Below are positions 9,878 to 18,067 of a stretch of 39,887 nucleotides of DNA, piece by piece. Position 1 is the first letter of the stretch, and the number at the start of each line of letters is the position of its first letter. Where the stretch lies: NCBI GenBank assembly GCA_024280895.1, contig JAJRPI010000061.1, positions 1 to 39,887 of the forward strand, given 5' to 3'. A model generated the notes under the pieces. That model did not search any database. It saw only the letters and a program-made list of their open reading frames with translations, and was not told where the DNA came from. This DNA comes from Alphaproteobacteria bacterium (lineage in GTDB: Bacteria > Pseudomonadota > Alphaproteobacteria > Rhizobiales > JAKIUO01). The translations under genes and the position numbers were made by a program.

Positions 9878-10444
9878 ATGCAACATGGGTTTTATTTTGA
9901 AAGCGAACTCTGCGTAAAATGTCACGCCTGCGAAATTGCCTGCAAAACCTGGAACGAAGTTGAGGTGGGGCCGAAATGGCGCGAAGTCGTCAAACTCGAA
10001 TCCGGCCAGTTTCCGAACGTCCAAGCGATGAATGTATCCATGGCCTGCATGCATTGCGGCGATGCGCCCTGTCTAAGCGCTTGCCCGGTGAATGCTATTA
10101 CCAAAAGCAGCGAGGACGGCATTGTTGTGGTTGATCCTCAAACTTGTATCGGGTGTGGATTTTGTGTGTGGGCATGCCCGTTCAATGCACCACAACTGAC
10201 CGCGATTTCTGGCAAGATGGAAAAGTGTAATTTCTGTCAAACCCCCGGGATAGAACGCCCTCTCGACATGCCCAGAGCCTGCGAAGAAGTGTGTCCCACA
10301 GGTGCGATAAAATCCGGGTCACTGGCTATGATGGCTCGTCGCAACCGTGAAAAAACCGCCGCCCGACTTGGGGCCAGCAAGGGTATGCAGGGCTTTCCGG
10401 AAATCATTGTTAATGCAGATGCTGAATTTGATTCCGGCGAGTGA
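9878..10444 (+). CDS. Four-[4Fe-4S] ferredoxin subunit (DmsB/PsrB/NrfC-like)
   Basis: 189 residues with four cysteine clusters: CVKCHACEIAC, CMHCGDAPCLSACP, CIGCGFCVWACP and CNFCQ with CEEVCPTGA. This is the electron-transfer subunit of DMSO-reductase-family complexes. I start it at 9878 (MQHGFYFES) because GAGGGAGG lies just upstream; an earlier in-frame ATG at 9836 falls inside the preceding gene. The two genes are almost contiguous and surely co-transcribed. It probably passes electrons between the molybdoenzyme and a membrane partner; the NarI-like cytochrome b at 20.45 kb is the only candidate in the window. Confidence 0.88.
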   Translation: MQHGFYFESELCVKCHACEIACKTWNEVEVGPKWREVVKLESGQFPNVQAMNVSMACMHCGDAPCLSACPVNAITKSSEDGIVVVDPQTCIGCGFCVWACPFNAPQLTAISGKMEKCNFCQTPGIERPLDMPRACEEVCPTGAIKSGSLAMMARRNREKTAARLGASKGMQGFPEIIVNADAEFDSGE

Positions 10445-10486
10445 GTCTGGTGCAGGCAGGTTAAATCGAACTATTCCAGTTTACAG

Positions 10487-10524
10487 TTGACAAAAAATAT
10501 ATATCTCTATAACTCCAGAGATAT
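10487..10524 (+). promoter_or_regulatory. arsRD promoter and ArsR operator
   Basis: TTGACA (10487-10492) and TATAAC (10509-10514) are spaced by 16 bases, a good sigma-70 promoter. A perfect inverted repeat ATATCTCT-8-AGAGATAT (10501-10524) covers the -10 box and reaches the ATG at 10523. This is the expected layout of an autoregulatory ArsR/SmtB operator. A transcript starting 6-8 bases past the -10 box would be leaderless or nearly so. Confidence 0.6.
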
Positions 10525-11242
10525 GGAGATAAATGATACCATCAAAAAACTAGCTGCTCTTGCGCAGGAGACCCGACTGGACATTATGCGCTTTTTGGTG
10601 CGCAAGGGACCGGACGGGGTTGTGGCAGGCCGCATTGGCGACGAGTTTAATTTACCATCGGCAACTCTGGCCTTTCATCTTAATTGCCTCACTGCAGCCG
10701 GGTTGATATCACGACAACGCGATGGACGGAACAATATCTACCGCGCAAATATCAGTGCAATGTATGGGTTGAGTGCCTATTTGCTTGAGAATTGTTGTAC
10801 CGAAGCTGAATCAGAGAAAGCTTCCGAATTTCCTATTGATAATGCCAAACAGGAGAAAAAATTTATGTCTACTGTCAAGATTTATGATCCCGCCATGTGT
10901 TGCTCCACTGGCGTTTGCGGTCCCGATGCCGATGATGAACTGGCGCAGTTTGCCTCCACGCTGGAGCATGCCCGCAAGAATGATGTGACAATCAATCGCT
11001 ATACGCTTGGCCATCAGCCGCAAGAGTATGTTGCCAACAGCACGGTCAAGGCTTTGCTGGACAGTGATGGTATTGAGTGTCTCCCACTTGTTTTTGTGAA
11101 TGACGAGTTGGTCAAAAAGGGCGGATATCCCTCGCGCGCGGAACTGCTGGGTATGCTCGGTTTTGATGTTCAGGCATCAGTTGAAAAATCCTCCTCGTGC
11201 TGTGGAGAAGATAATACAGCATCCGGTAAGTGCTGCGCTTAA
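10523..11242 (+). CDS. ArsR-ArsD fusion: arsenic repressor joined to arsenite metallochaperone
   Basis: Residues 1 to about 95 are an ArsR/SmtB winged helix (KKLAALAQETRLDIMRFLVR, SATLAFHLNCLTAAGLISRQ, GRNNIYRAN). An ENCC pair near residue 90 resembles the C-terminal Cys-type arsenite sites. After an approximately 20-residue linker comes complete ArsD (YDPAMCCSTGVCGPD), with the three essential cysteines, the ArsD core and C-terminal CC pairs (SSSCC, GKCCA). ArsD passes As(III) to ArsA. I reject the TTG at 10487, which lies in the promoter, and start at ATG 10523. An internal ATG at 10865 has AGGAG 9 bases upstream and could also give free ArsD. arsA follows after 11 bp. Confidence 0.88.
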   Translation: MEINDTIKKLAALAQETRLDIMRFLVRKGPDGVVAGRIGDEFNLPSATLAFHLNCLTAAGLISRQRDGRNNIYRANISAMYGLSAYLLENCCTEAESEKASEFPIDNAKQEKKFMSTVKIYDPAMCCSTGVCGPDADDELAQFASTLEHARKNDVTINRYTLGHQPQEYVANSTVKALLDSDGIECLPLVFVNDELVKKGGYPSRAELLGMLGFDVQASVEKSSSCCGEDNTASGKCCA

Positions 11243-11253
11243 GGAAAAATACC

Positions 11254-12957
11254 ATGAGTTTTTTGAATTCACCCTCTCCAAATCTCTTTTTTACCGGCAA
11301 GGGCGGGGTTGGCAAGACGTCCACATCATGTGCTGCTGCGGTTCATTTTGCTCGCAACGGTAAACGCATATTGCTGGTTTCGACTGACCCTGCTTCCAAT
11401 CTCGCCGAGGTATTTGATACGCAGATAGGGGCTGTGCCCACCCAGATTAAAGCCGTCCCTAATCTTTATGCACTTAATGTTGATCCCGAAGCAGCGGCTG
11501 AGGAATATCGCGAAAAGCTGATCGGCCCGTATCGGGGTGTTCTGCCGGACAGTGCTTTGGCGGCTATGGAAGAGCAGATGGCAGGGGCATGCACAGTTGA
11601 AATTGCAGCATTCAATGAGTTCGCCAGACTGATCGGTGACCCGGCCGCGATAACGGGTTATGATCATGTTATCTTTGACACAGCACCGACCGGACACACT
11701 TTGCGGCTGCTTAGCTTGCCAACTGCATGGACGGGATTTATCGAAAACGCCAGTGCGGGAACGTCCTGTCTTGGTCCACTACAAGGGCTGGTGGAGCAGC
11801 GCGAACTTTATGCAGCAGCAATGGCAGCACTCTCGGATGAGAAGCGGACAACCATCGTTCTGGTCAGCCGGCCGGAGCGTTCCGCATTTGATGAGGCTGC
11901 ACGCACATCTGTCGAATTTTCGGAACTCGGGATCGACGAGCAGGAACTGGTGATTAACGGTATTTTCAATGCGCACGATCGCAATGATCCGGTTGCGATG
12001 AGACTGGAGACACGCGGCACCAGCGCAATGGCAGAAATCCCAGACGCCTTACGCGTTTTACCGAGGATAGAAATTCCACTTCGGGCCCACCAGGTTGTGG
12101 GGCTGGCTGCTCTGATAAGTTTTTTCGAACCTGAAGTAGTTCTACCAGAGACAACAATGAACGCGCCGGATATTTCGGGATGGAGTTCCCTTGATGATCT
12201 GATCAATAGCCTCGATAAACCGGGTGGTGTGGTTATGACAATGGGCAAAGGTGGTGTTGGCAAAACAACGATTGCAGTTAAAATAGCCCATGCATTGGCC
12301 GGTCGCGGCCGTGATGTCCTGCTCACTACCACGGATCCAGCCGCTCATGTTGCCGAGGCGGCCGGCGAGGTGCCCGATAATCTGGAAGTTGCCTGTATTG
12401 ACCCGCAGATCGAGGTTGCGCGTTACCGTGAAGACGTGCTGGCTTCAACCGGTAAAAATCTCGATGCTGATGGATTGGCGTTGCTGGAGGAGGATCTGGC
12501 TTCACCCTGTACAGAGGAAATTGCGGTGTTCCAGGCTTTTGCTGCAACCGTAAACCAGGCCAAGGACCGGATCGTTGTTATGGACACTGCTCCGACAGGC
12601 CATACGATCCTGTTGCTGGATGCGGCGCAATCCTTCCACAAGGAAGTCAGTCGCCAGGCCAGAGCTGTACCCGAAGCTGTGCTTGACCTGCTGCCGCGTT
12701 TGCGAAATCCTGATTTCACTCGCATTATAGTTTGCAGTCTACCCGAGGCAACACCTGTGCATGAGGCCGCGCAGTTGCAGAGCGACTTGCGCCGAGCGGA
12801 AATTGAACCGTTTACCTGGATCATTAATCAGTCTCTGGCACCTCTGGATATCAGCGATCCGATGCTGGTAACCCGGCGGGCTCAGGAAACCAGATATCTC
12901 GACGAGGTAAAAAATGGCCTCGCCAAAAGAACAGCAATCATCGAACTCCAAGTTTAG
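11254..12957 (+). CDS. arsA: Arsenite-translocating ATPase ArsA (two-domain)
   Basis: 567 residues in two homologous halves, each with a P-loop (GKGGVGKTS near the N-terminus and GKGGVGKTT near the middle) and the signal-transduction motif DTAPTGHT. The three metalloid-binding cysteines of ArsA are all present: GACTVEIAAF, SCLGPL and SPCTEEIAVF. The protein binds As(III) or Sb(III) and drives efflux through a membrane partner. I start at ATG 11254 with AGGA upstream; an earlier frame start at 11230 overlaps ArsD. No ArsB or Acr3 gene is present anywhere in the window, which is unusual for an arsDA pair. Confidence 0.92.
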   Translation: MSFLNSPSPNLFFTGKGGVGKTSTSCAAAVHFARNGKRILLVSTDPASNLAEVFDTQIGAVPTQIKAVPNLYALNVDPEAAAEEYREKLIGPYRGVLPDSALAAMEEQMAGACTVEIAAFNEFARLIGDPAAITGYDHVIFDTAPTGHTLRLLSLPTAWTGFIENASAGTSCLGPLQGLVEQRELYAAAMAALSDEKRTTIVLVSRPERSAFDEAARTSVEFSELGIDEQELVINGIFNAHDRNDPVAMRLETRGTSAMAEIPDALRVLPRIEIPLRAHQVVGLAALISFFEPEVVLPETTMNAPDISGWSSLDDLINSLDKPGGVVMTMGKGGVGKTTIAVKIAHALAGRGRDVLLTTTDPAAHVAEAAGEVPDNLEVACIDPQIEVARYREDVLASTGKNLDADGLALLEEDLASPCTEEIAVFQAFAATVNQAKDRIVVMDTAPTGHTILLLDAAQSFHKEVSRQARAVPEAVLDLLPRLRNPDFTRIIVCSLPEATPVHEAAQLQSDLRRAEIEPFTWIINQSLAPLDISDPMLVTRRAQETRYLDEVKNGLAKRTAIIELQV

Positions 12958-12997
12958 GTGATCGACCAAGAACACCACGCCAGCGTCATGTAAATTG

Positions 12998-13039
12998 CTA
13001 GAGTCTATCTTGTTTCCGTATAAACAGGACAGACTCTAG
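12998..13039 (+). terminator. Long hairpin downstream of arsA
   Basis: CTAGAGTCT (12998-13006) pairs perfectly with AGACTCTAG (13031-13039). The inner segment CTTGTTT/AAACAGG extends this to about 17 of 18 pairs with a small loop. There is no run of T after it, so it is a weak intrinsic terminator or an RNA-stabilising hairpin that separates the ars genes from the transporter operon. Confidence 0.5.
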
Positions 13040-13040
13040 T

Positions 13041-13094
13041 CAGGTATGTAAAATTAACAACCGATACCGCTTTGACATACCTGGCACGCAGGTA
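13041..13094. promoter_or_regulatory. Clustered inverted half-sites CAGGTA / TACCTG
   Basis: CAGGTATGT (13041-13049) is inverted as ACATACCTG (13075-13083), and TACCTG-5-CAGGTA (13078-13094) forms a second palindrome sharing the central half-site. Three half-sites within 54 bp suggest an operator for the downstream transporter and methyltransferase operon. No clear -10 box could be set. Confidence 0.4.
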
Positions 13095-13244
13095 ATTGAG
13101 TACGTAATTTCCCGTTAAACGCGAAATCACTCAAATAAAAATTATACCCATATAACCCGACACGGGGGGGGTATGCGCCACCTACATACAAACAGGCCCT
13201 CAAAGCTGTTAAAAATATTTCTACAACACAATAAATTATAAAAG

Positions 13245-13350
13245 GTCATACGGGAAACAATCGTTACAAACCCGTTGGCGCGGTGGAACCAACCCAGGTT
13301 AAAGGTCTCGGGATACTCTATAGCTGTCCACCGAATGACGCCCCGGGGAG
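13245..13350 (+). promoter_or_regulatory. Possible structured leader of the transporter operon
   Basis: Just upstream of the livH-like GTG (13360), several helices can form: ACGGG/CCCGT (13250-13254 with 13271-13275), CGGTGGA/TCCACCG (13281-13287 with 13327-13333), and either a closing GTCAT/ATGAC (13245-13249 with 13335-13339) or GGCG/CGCC (13277-13280 with 13339-13342). The last two are mutually exclusive. CCCCGGGG and the GGAGGG ribosome site follow. It does not match the cobalamin riboswitch consensus. The rest of the 400-bp gap (12958-13359) holds the hairpin, half-sites and a G-run motif listed separately, with no gene. Confidence 0.3.
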
Positions 13351-13359
13351 GGAACGATT

Positions 13360-14229
13360 GTGCTCGGACAACTTATACTCAGTGGGATTGCGACCGGAAG
13401 TCTCTATGCGCTGACCGCAATCGCCGTGGTTCTGGTGTTTCGCAATACCCGTACCATTAATCTTGCACAAGGCGATTTCGCCATGGTCGGTGCGTTTCTG
13501 GGTATTTATTTTCTGAAACAGCTGGGATTTAGTTATTACACCACGGTCCTGCTGGTCGTCGCCAGTACCACGCTGCTTGGTGTCGCCGTGGAGTGGCTGA
13601 TTATGCGCCCAATCGCTAAATCCGATTGGCTAACACTATTTACCGCCACGATTGGCGTCTTTTACATCCTCACCGGTGTCATGGGGTGGATTTGGGGCCG
13701 GGATACAAAGGCTTTTCCGGTGAACTTTGATCCAACACCAATCGATTTGGGTGGTGCCTTGATCAGTATGGGGCATCTTTACAATATCGGCTGGGCATTG
13801 GCTATCGGCGTGGTTTTATACTGGTTCTTCAATCATACAAAGCAGGGTATCGCTATGCGAGCGGTCACCGATGACCCGGAAATAGCCCATCTAATGGGAA
13901 TACCGGTGAAGTTTATCGTGATGTTGACGTGGGGCGTGGCAGGCTTTATCGCCGGTTTTGTCGGAATCTTGATCGCCCCGATCATCTATGTTTCGCCCGA
14001 AATGATGGATGAGGTGCTGGTTAAAGCCTATGTGGCCGCCGTTTTCGGGGGGCTCTATTCTATCCGCGGTGCTGTCATCGGCGCTTTGATGATTGGTGTT
14101 GCCGAGAACCTGGCTGGTGGTTATCTGGACAGCAGCCTCAAGACCTCCACCGCTTTTATCATGATTGTCGTGCTGCTGGCATTCCGGCCGCAAGGTTTGA
14201 TAGGCGTTCAGAAGCGTCGTGAAATATAA
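13360..14229 (+). CDS. Branched-chain-amino-acid-type ABC transporter permease (LivH family)
   Basis: 289 residues, about eight membrane helices, with the LivH features NTRTINLAQGDFAMVGAFLG and GLYSIRGAVIGALMIGVAEN. It starts with GTG and has GGGGAGGG 9 bases upstream. It is the first of five genes forming a complete LivHMGFK-type importer, with short or overlapping spacings. Liv-type importers carry amino acids, amides, urea, aromatic acids and other small organics. Here the operon leads directly to a methyltransferase and corrinoid protein, so it probably imports the methylated substrate (inference). Confidence 0.88.
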   Translation: MLGQLILSGIATGSLYALTAIAVVLVFRNTRTINLAQGDFAMVGAFLGIYFLKQLGFSYYTTVLLVVASTTLLGVAVEWLIMRPIAKSDWLTLFTATIGVFYILTGVMGWIWGRDTKAFPVNFDPTPIDLGGALISMGHLYNIGWALAIGVVLYWFFNHTKQGIAMRAVTDDPEIAHLMGIPVKFIVMLTWGVAGFIAGFVGILIAPIIYVSPEMMDEVLVKAYVAAVFGGLYSIRGAVIGALMIGVAENLAGGYLDSSLKTSTAFIMIVVLLAFRPQGLIGVQKRREI

Positions 14230-14232
14230 GAG

Positions 14233-15309
14233 ATGAAAGTGTCAAAAGTGCCCATCACAAAAGCTGCTTCCAACAATCTCGAAAGTTCGCCGAAATATGC
14301 GCCTGTAAGGGCGCTCAAGCAGCGTTACACGCGTCAGAATCTGATTGCTGTCGCCATCTTGGTAGCATTGGCGATTTTGATACCTCTTCTGCCGCAGGTA
14401 AAGGGCTGGATGCTTTCACAGGTTTCACTGGTAATAATTTATATCATCGCCGCTATGGGAGTAGCAGTCCTGGTCGGTTTTACCGGTCTGGTTTCGGTTG
14501 GACATGGTGGTTTTTTGGCTATCGGCGCCTATACTTCGGCTCTGCTGACTAAGTATTTCGGCGTTGATCTGATCATTGGTCTGATTTCGGCGATGTTTGT
14601 TTCAGCGTTTCTCGGAGCCCTGCTCGCGGTCGTATTTGTGCGGCTCTCGGGAGCCTTCATGGCCATTGGCACCCTGGGATTTGCCTTCTTCGTTGGCACG
14701 GTGGTGAATAATGTTTCTATATTTGAGGGGCGTGACGGCATATTTCTGGACAATAATGTCATTCTGGGCATCCGGATTGAGGACTTTGGTTTCTACTATA
14801 CATCGGTTGCCAGTCTGTTGCTGGTCACGCTGGCAGTTTATTGCCTGGTCAATTCCGGCACCGGCCGTGCGTTCATGGCGCTTCGTGATAGCGAGAACGC
14901 TGCGAAGGCCAGTGGCGTGAACCGGCTGTTATACCGCGTACTTGCTTTTGCCATCAGCGCCGGTATCACCGGGATTGCGGGTGCTTTGAATGCACATGTC
15001 GTGAATTATGTTTCGGCAGAGGTTTATGCTGATATCTGGTATTCCGTCGATATTCTGATAGCGGTAGTCGTTGGCGGTCCAGCCATCCTCTTTGGTCCTT
15101 ATCTGGGGGGAATTTTTGTGGTTATGCTGCCGTTTTTCCTGGAGCGACTTGCTGATTTCTCGTTCATTCTGAAGGGTGTCGTCCTTATAGCCGTTCTGCG
15201 TTTTGCACCTGCAGGCGTTGGCGAGTTAATATTGCGACCGCTACGGATCGCAAGGCGACGTAAATTACGTTCTGTTGCAGCCGGTTTGCGGGAAAGTGAG
15301 GTGGGATAA
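14233..15309 (+). CDS. Branched-chain-type ABC transporter permease (LivM family)
   Basis: 358 residues, with LivM signatures VGFTGLVSVGHGGFLAIGAY and GRAFMALRDSENAAKASGVN, and about nine membrane helices after a hydrophilic N-terminal segment of roughly 35 residues. It begins 3 bp after the livH-like gene and its stop overlaps the next start (TAATG). It forms the inner-membrane channel with the LivH-like protein. Confidence 0.88.
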   Translation: MKVSKVPITKAASNNLESSPKYAPVRALKQRYTRQNLIAVAILVALAILIPLLPQVKGWMLSQVSLVIIYIIAAMGVAVLVGFTGLVSVGHGGFLAIGAYTSALLTKYFGVDLIIGLISAMFVSAFLGALLAVVFVRLSGAFMAIGTLGFAFFVGTVVNNVSIFEGRDGIFLDNNVILGIRIEDFGFYYTSVASLLLVTLAVYCLVNSGTGRAFMALRDSENAAKASGVNRLLYRVLAFAISAGITGIAGALNAHVVNYVSAEVYADIWYSVDILIAVVVGGPAILFGPYLGGIFVVMLPFFLERLADFSFILKGVVLIAVLRFAPAGVGELILRPLRIARRRKLRSVAAGLRESEVG

Positions 15310-16076
15310 TGGGAGAGCACCTTCGCTGTCAGGATATTCAGGTCTCTTTTGGCGGCGTCAGGGCGTGCAATAATCTTTCACTGACGGTACCGAGAGGCAA
15401 AATAATAGGGCTTATAGGTCCCAACGGTGCCGGCAAGACGACGTTGTTCAATGTCCTGTCCCGATTTCAGAGTTATGATGCTGGTGACGTCTATTTTGAG
15501 GGGAAATTGGCCAATGACCGCATGCCGCATCACATGGTGAGCATGGGTATGGCACGCACTTTTCAGAACATCAACCTGTTCAAAGATCAGACCACGCTTC
15601 AAAATATAATGACTGGCGCCCACGGTCAGATTGGAAACCCTATTTCAGCCATGTGCTGGTTGCCCGCTGCGCGTCGCCGTGAGCGTCAGATTGAGGACTA
15701 TGCCATCCATGTGGCCGACATGCTCAACCTAACACCGGAGTTGGAAAACGAGGTGGGCAATCTGCCCTATGGGCACCAGAAACGCGTAGAGCTTGCCCGT
15801 GCGTTGGCGTCCAGGCCTTCTATGCTCCTGCTTGATGAACCGGTTGCTGGCTGCAATGACAGCGAGACGCAAGAACTTAAGGAACTGGTATTTAAAGTTA
15901 ATCGCGAAATGGGCGTTACAGTTCTCCTGGTGGAGCATGACATGAGCATGGTGATGGAGGTTTGTGACTTTATTTATGTAATCAATTTTGGGGCCAATCT
16001 TGCCATGGGAACTCCGGGAGAAGTGCGGGCCAACAAAGATGTAATAGCAGCCTACCTTGGCGAGGATGATGATTGA
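15309..16076 (+). CDS. ABC transporter ATP-binding protein (LivG family)
   Basis: 255 residues, with Walker A GPNGAGKTT, family signature PYGHQKRVELARAL, Walker B MLLLDEPVAG and switch histidine in LLVEHDM. The unusual CND after the Walker B (GCNDSETQEL) replaces the usual GLNP-type sequence. The start codon overlaps the livM-like stop by one base and the stop overlaps the livF-like start. It is one of the two ATPases energising the importer. Confidence 0.88.
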   Translation: MGEHLRCQDIQVSFGGVRACNNLSLTVPRGKIIGLIGPNGAGKTTLFNVLSRFQSYDAGDVYFEGKLANDRMPHHMVSMGMARTFQNINLFKDQTTLQNIMTGAHGQIGNPISAMCWLPAARRRERQIEDYAIHVADMLNLTPELENEVGNLPYGHQKRVELARALASRPSMLLLDEPVAGCNDSETQELKELVFKVNREMGVTVLLVEHDMSMVMEVCDFIYVINFGANLAMGTPGEVRANKDVIAAYLGEDDD

Positions 16077-16804
16077 TGACCCTCCTGAAAATAAATCAGA
16101 TGGAGGCCAGCTATGGAGCGATTACAGCATTGCGTGGAATATCCATCGAAGTGCCGGAGAGAAGCATTGTGACATTGCTGGGCGCCAATGGTGCCGGCAA
16201 GTCGACTACGCTGAAATGTATCTCCGGCGTCGTGGCACCGCGTAGCGGTTCTATCGAGTGGCAGGGTAAAGAGATTGCAGGCCGATCGCCGAACTGGGTT
16301 ACACGCAATGGTATTGCGCAGGTTCCCGAAGGGCGAAGAATCTTCAAGGATTTGACCGTTTCTGAAAATCTGATCATGGGTGCTTATACGCGTAAAAACA
16401 AAGATGAAATCAATGAGGATCTGGAGCAGGTACTGGAGTTGTTCCCACTTCTCAAGGAGAGATCCAGTCAGCTTGGCGGTTCACTTTCCGGAGGTGAGCA
16501 GCAGATGCTGGCAATCGGGCGCGGATTAATGGCCCGCCCGGTTCTTTTGATGCTGGATGAACCCTCTCTTGGGCTCGCGCCAATTGTCATCTCCGATATT
16601 TTCGAAAAGCTGCTCAAATTGAATGAGGAGCGTGGGCTGGCATTACTCATCGTTGAACAGAACATGAAGCTGGCGCTGAAAGTATCGCACTACGGTTACG
16701 TAATGCAATTGGGACAGGTCATGGTGGAGGGAACTGCAGAGGAATTGCGAGAAGATAAAAAAGTCTATGAAAGCTATTTGGGGGCCCCGGAAAAAAGCCC
16801 GTAA
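16076..16804 (+). CDS. ABC transporter ATP-binding protein (LivF family)
   Basis: 242 residues, with Walker A LLGANGAGKSTT, signature LSGGEQQMLAIGRGLM, Walker B VLLMLDEPSLGLAP and VEQN in place of the histidine switch, as usual in LivF. I use the ATG at 16076, which overlaps the livG-like TGA (TGATG), rather than the TTG at 16073. It is the second ATPase of the importer. Confidence 0.88.
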   Translation: MTLLKINQMEASYGAITALRGISIEVPERSIVTLLGANGAGKSTTLKCISGVVAPRSGSIEWQGKEIAGRSPNWVTRNGIAQVPEGRRIFKDLTVSENLIMGAYTRKNKDEINEDLEQVLELFPLLKERSSQLGGSLSGGEQQMLAIGRGLMARPVLLMLDEPSLGLAPIVISDIFEKLLKLNEERGLALLIVEQNMKLALKVSHYGYVMQLGQVMVEGTAEELREDKKVYESYLGAPEKSP

Positions 16805-16866
16805 CCGGAGCTTAAAGTAAAGGGCCCAAACAGCACGCGCGCAAGCGCAGAAAAAGGAGAGGGAAT

Positions 16867-18054
16867 ATGAGAACCATGATGAAAACCGTTATGGTGATTG
16901 CCGCCACGGCAGTCAGCATGCTCGGAGGGACGGCAATTGCTGCCACCGACAGCCCGGGTATAACGGATAAAAATATTCTGATCTGCTCATACCAACCTAT
17001 GACCGGTAAGGTGTCGAGCTACTTCCGTATGGGCAAGGGAGCTGATGCCTGGTTCAAATACATTAATGACAATGGTGGCATTAATGGGCGCAAGGTCACT
17101 TATCGGATGGTCGATGACAAGTACGAACCGGCGAGGACCAAATCAGCGGTCAAGCGTTTTATCGAACGTGACGAGTGCTTTGCCATTGTTTCGCCGCTCG
17201 GCTCGGCGCCAACTTCAGCGGTGATTGATTACATTGTCAGTAAAAAGGTGCCTCTGATCGGTGCGGGAACCGGTGCAGCAAAGAACCTGACCATTGAAAG
17301 CCCGTGGGTATTCCCGCTCTATCCAAGTTATTTCACCGAAGGTGCACAGTTGGTTCGATTTGCCAAGGAGGTTTTTGGTGCTTCGAAGGTGGCCGTTCTC
17401 TACCAGAATGATCCATCGGGAAAAACACATATGGCCGGCATCAAATCGGTGCTGGAAAAGAATGGCGTTTCGATTACCGCAGCTGAGGGTTATGAGCCCA
17501 AAGAGGTCGATGTTTCGAGCCAGGTGATCAAGATGAAGCAATCAGGTGCAGAGGCGGTCATTTGCTCATGCGCACCTGAACCGGCTGCTAAATTCTACAC
17601 CGAACGGGCCAAGCTGGGCTGGAAGGTTCCGGTTGTGAATGTTTTCTTCGGCAAGAGTCCGAAGGTAGCTGAACTGGCTGGCAACGATGCGGTTGAGGGC
17701 ATTTATTTCTCAACGATTTTCCGCGATTTCGATTCACCCGCCGCACCAATTCAGCAAGCAAAGAGTATCCTTAAAAAATACTACCCTGAGGAAACGCCAG
17801 ACGCGATCCATCTGTGGGGTTTCGCTGGTGCGCAGGTTTTCACCGAAGCAATTAAGAGAATGGGTGATGGCCCGATCACACGCGAGCGGCTGGTCAAGAC
17901 GCTGGAGGGTATTGATAACTGGACCGGCAGCGTTGTTCCCTCGATTACCATTGGTGAGGGTAATGCTCCCGAGCATTTCATAATCAAGGACATGTCCTTT
18001 GTGCTCTTCAAAGGCGGCAAATTCGTAGATTTCAGTCCGCCTTGGATGAAATAA
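16867..18054 (+). CDS. Periplasmic substrate-binding protein (LivK-like, type I fold)
   Basis: 395 residues with a Sec signal peptide (basic MRTMMK, hydrophobic core, probable cleavage after GGTAIA near residue 25), then a Peripla_BP_6 fold (ILICSYQPMTGKVSSYFRMG, GADAWFKYINDNGGINGRKV). AGGAGAGGGA lies upstream. It is the specificity subunit of the importer. The mature protein has several cysteines (LICSY, DECFA, VICSCAPE), which is uncommon for periplasmic amino-acid binders. The ligand cannot be read from the sequence; context suggests a methylated compound. Confidence 0.87.
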   Translation: MRTMMKTVMVIAATAVSMLGGTAIAATDSPGITDKNILICSYQPMTGKVSSYFRMGKGADAWFKYINDNGGINGRKVTYRMVDDKYEPARTKSAVKRFIERDECFAIVSPLGSAPTSAVIDYIVSKKVPLIGAGTGAAKNLTIESPWVFPLYPSYFTEGAQLVRFAKEVFGASKVAVLYQNDPSGKTHMAGIKSVLEKNGVSITAAEGYEPKEVDVSSQVIKMKQSGAEAVICSCAPEPAAKFYTERAKLGWKVPVVNVFFGKSPKVAELAGNDAVEGIYFSTIFRDFDSPAAPIQQAKSILKKYYPEETPDAIHLWGFAGAQVFTEAIKRMGDGPITRERLVKTLEGIDNWTGSVVPSITIGEGNAPEHFIIKDMSFVLFKGGKFVDFSPPWMK

Positions 18055-18067
18055 CCACCATAATGAA

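Noticed and set aside
13095-13359. Cobalamin riboswitch upstream of the importer
   Set aside because: Expected because of the corrinoid genes, but I found no B12-box consensus here or upstream of the other corrinoid operons.
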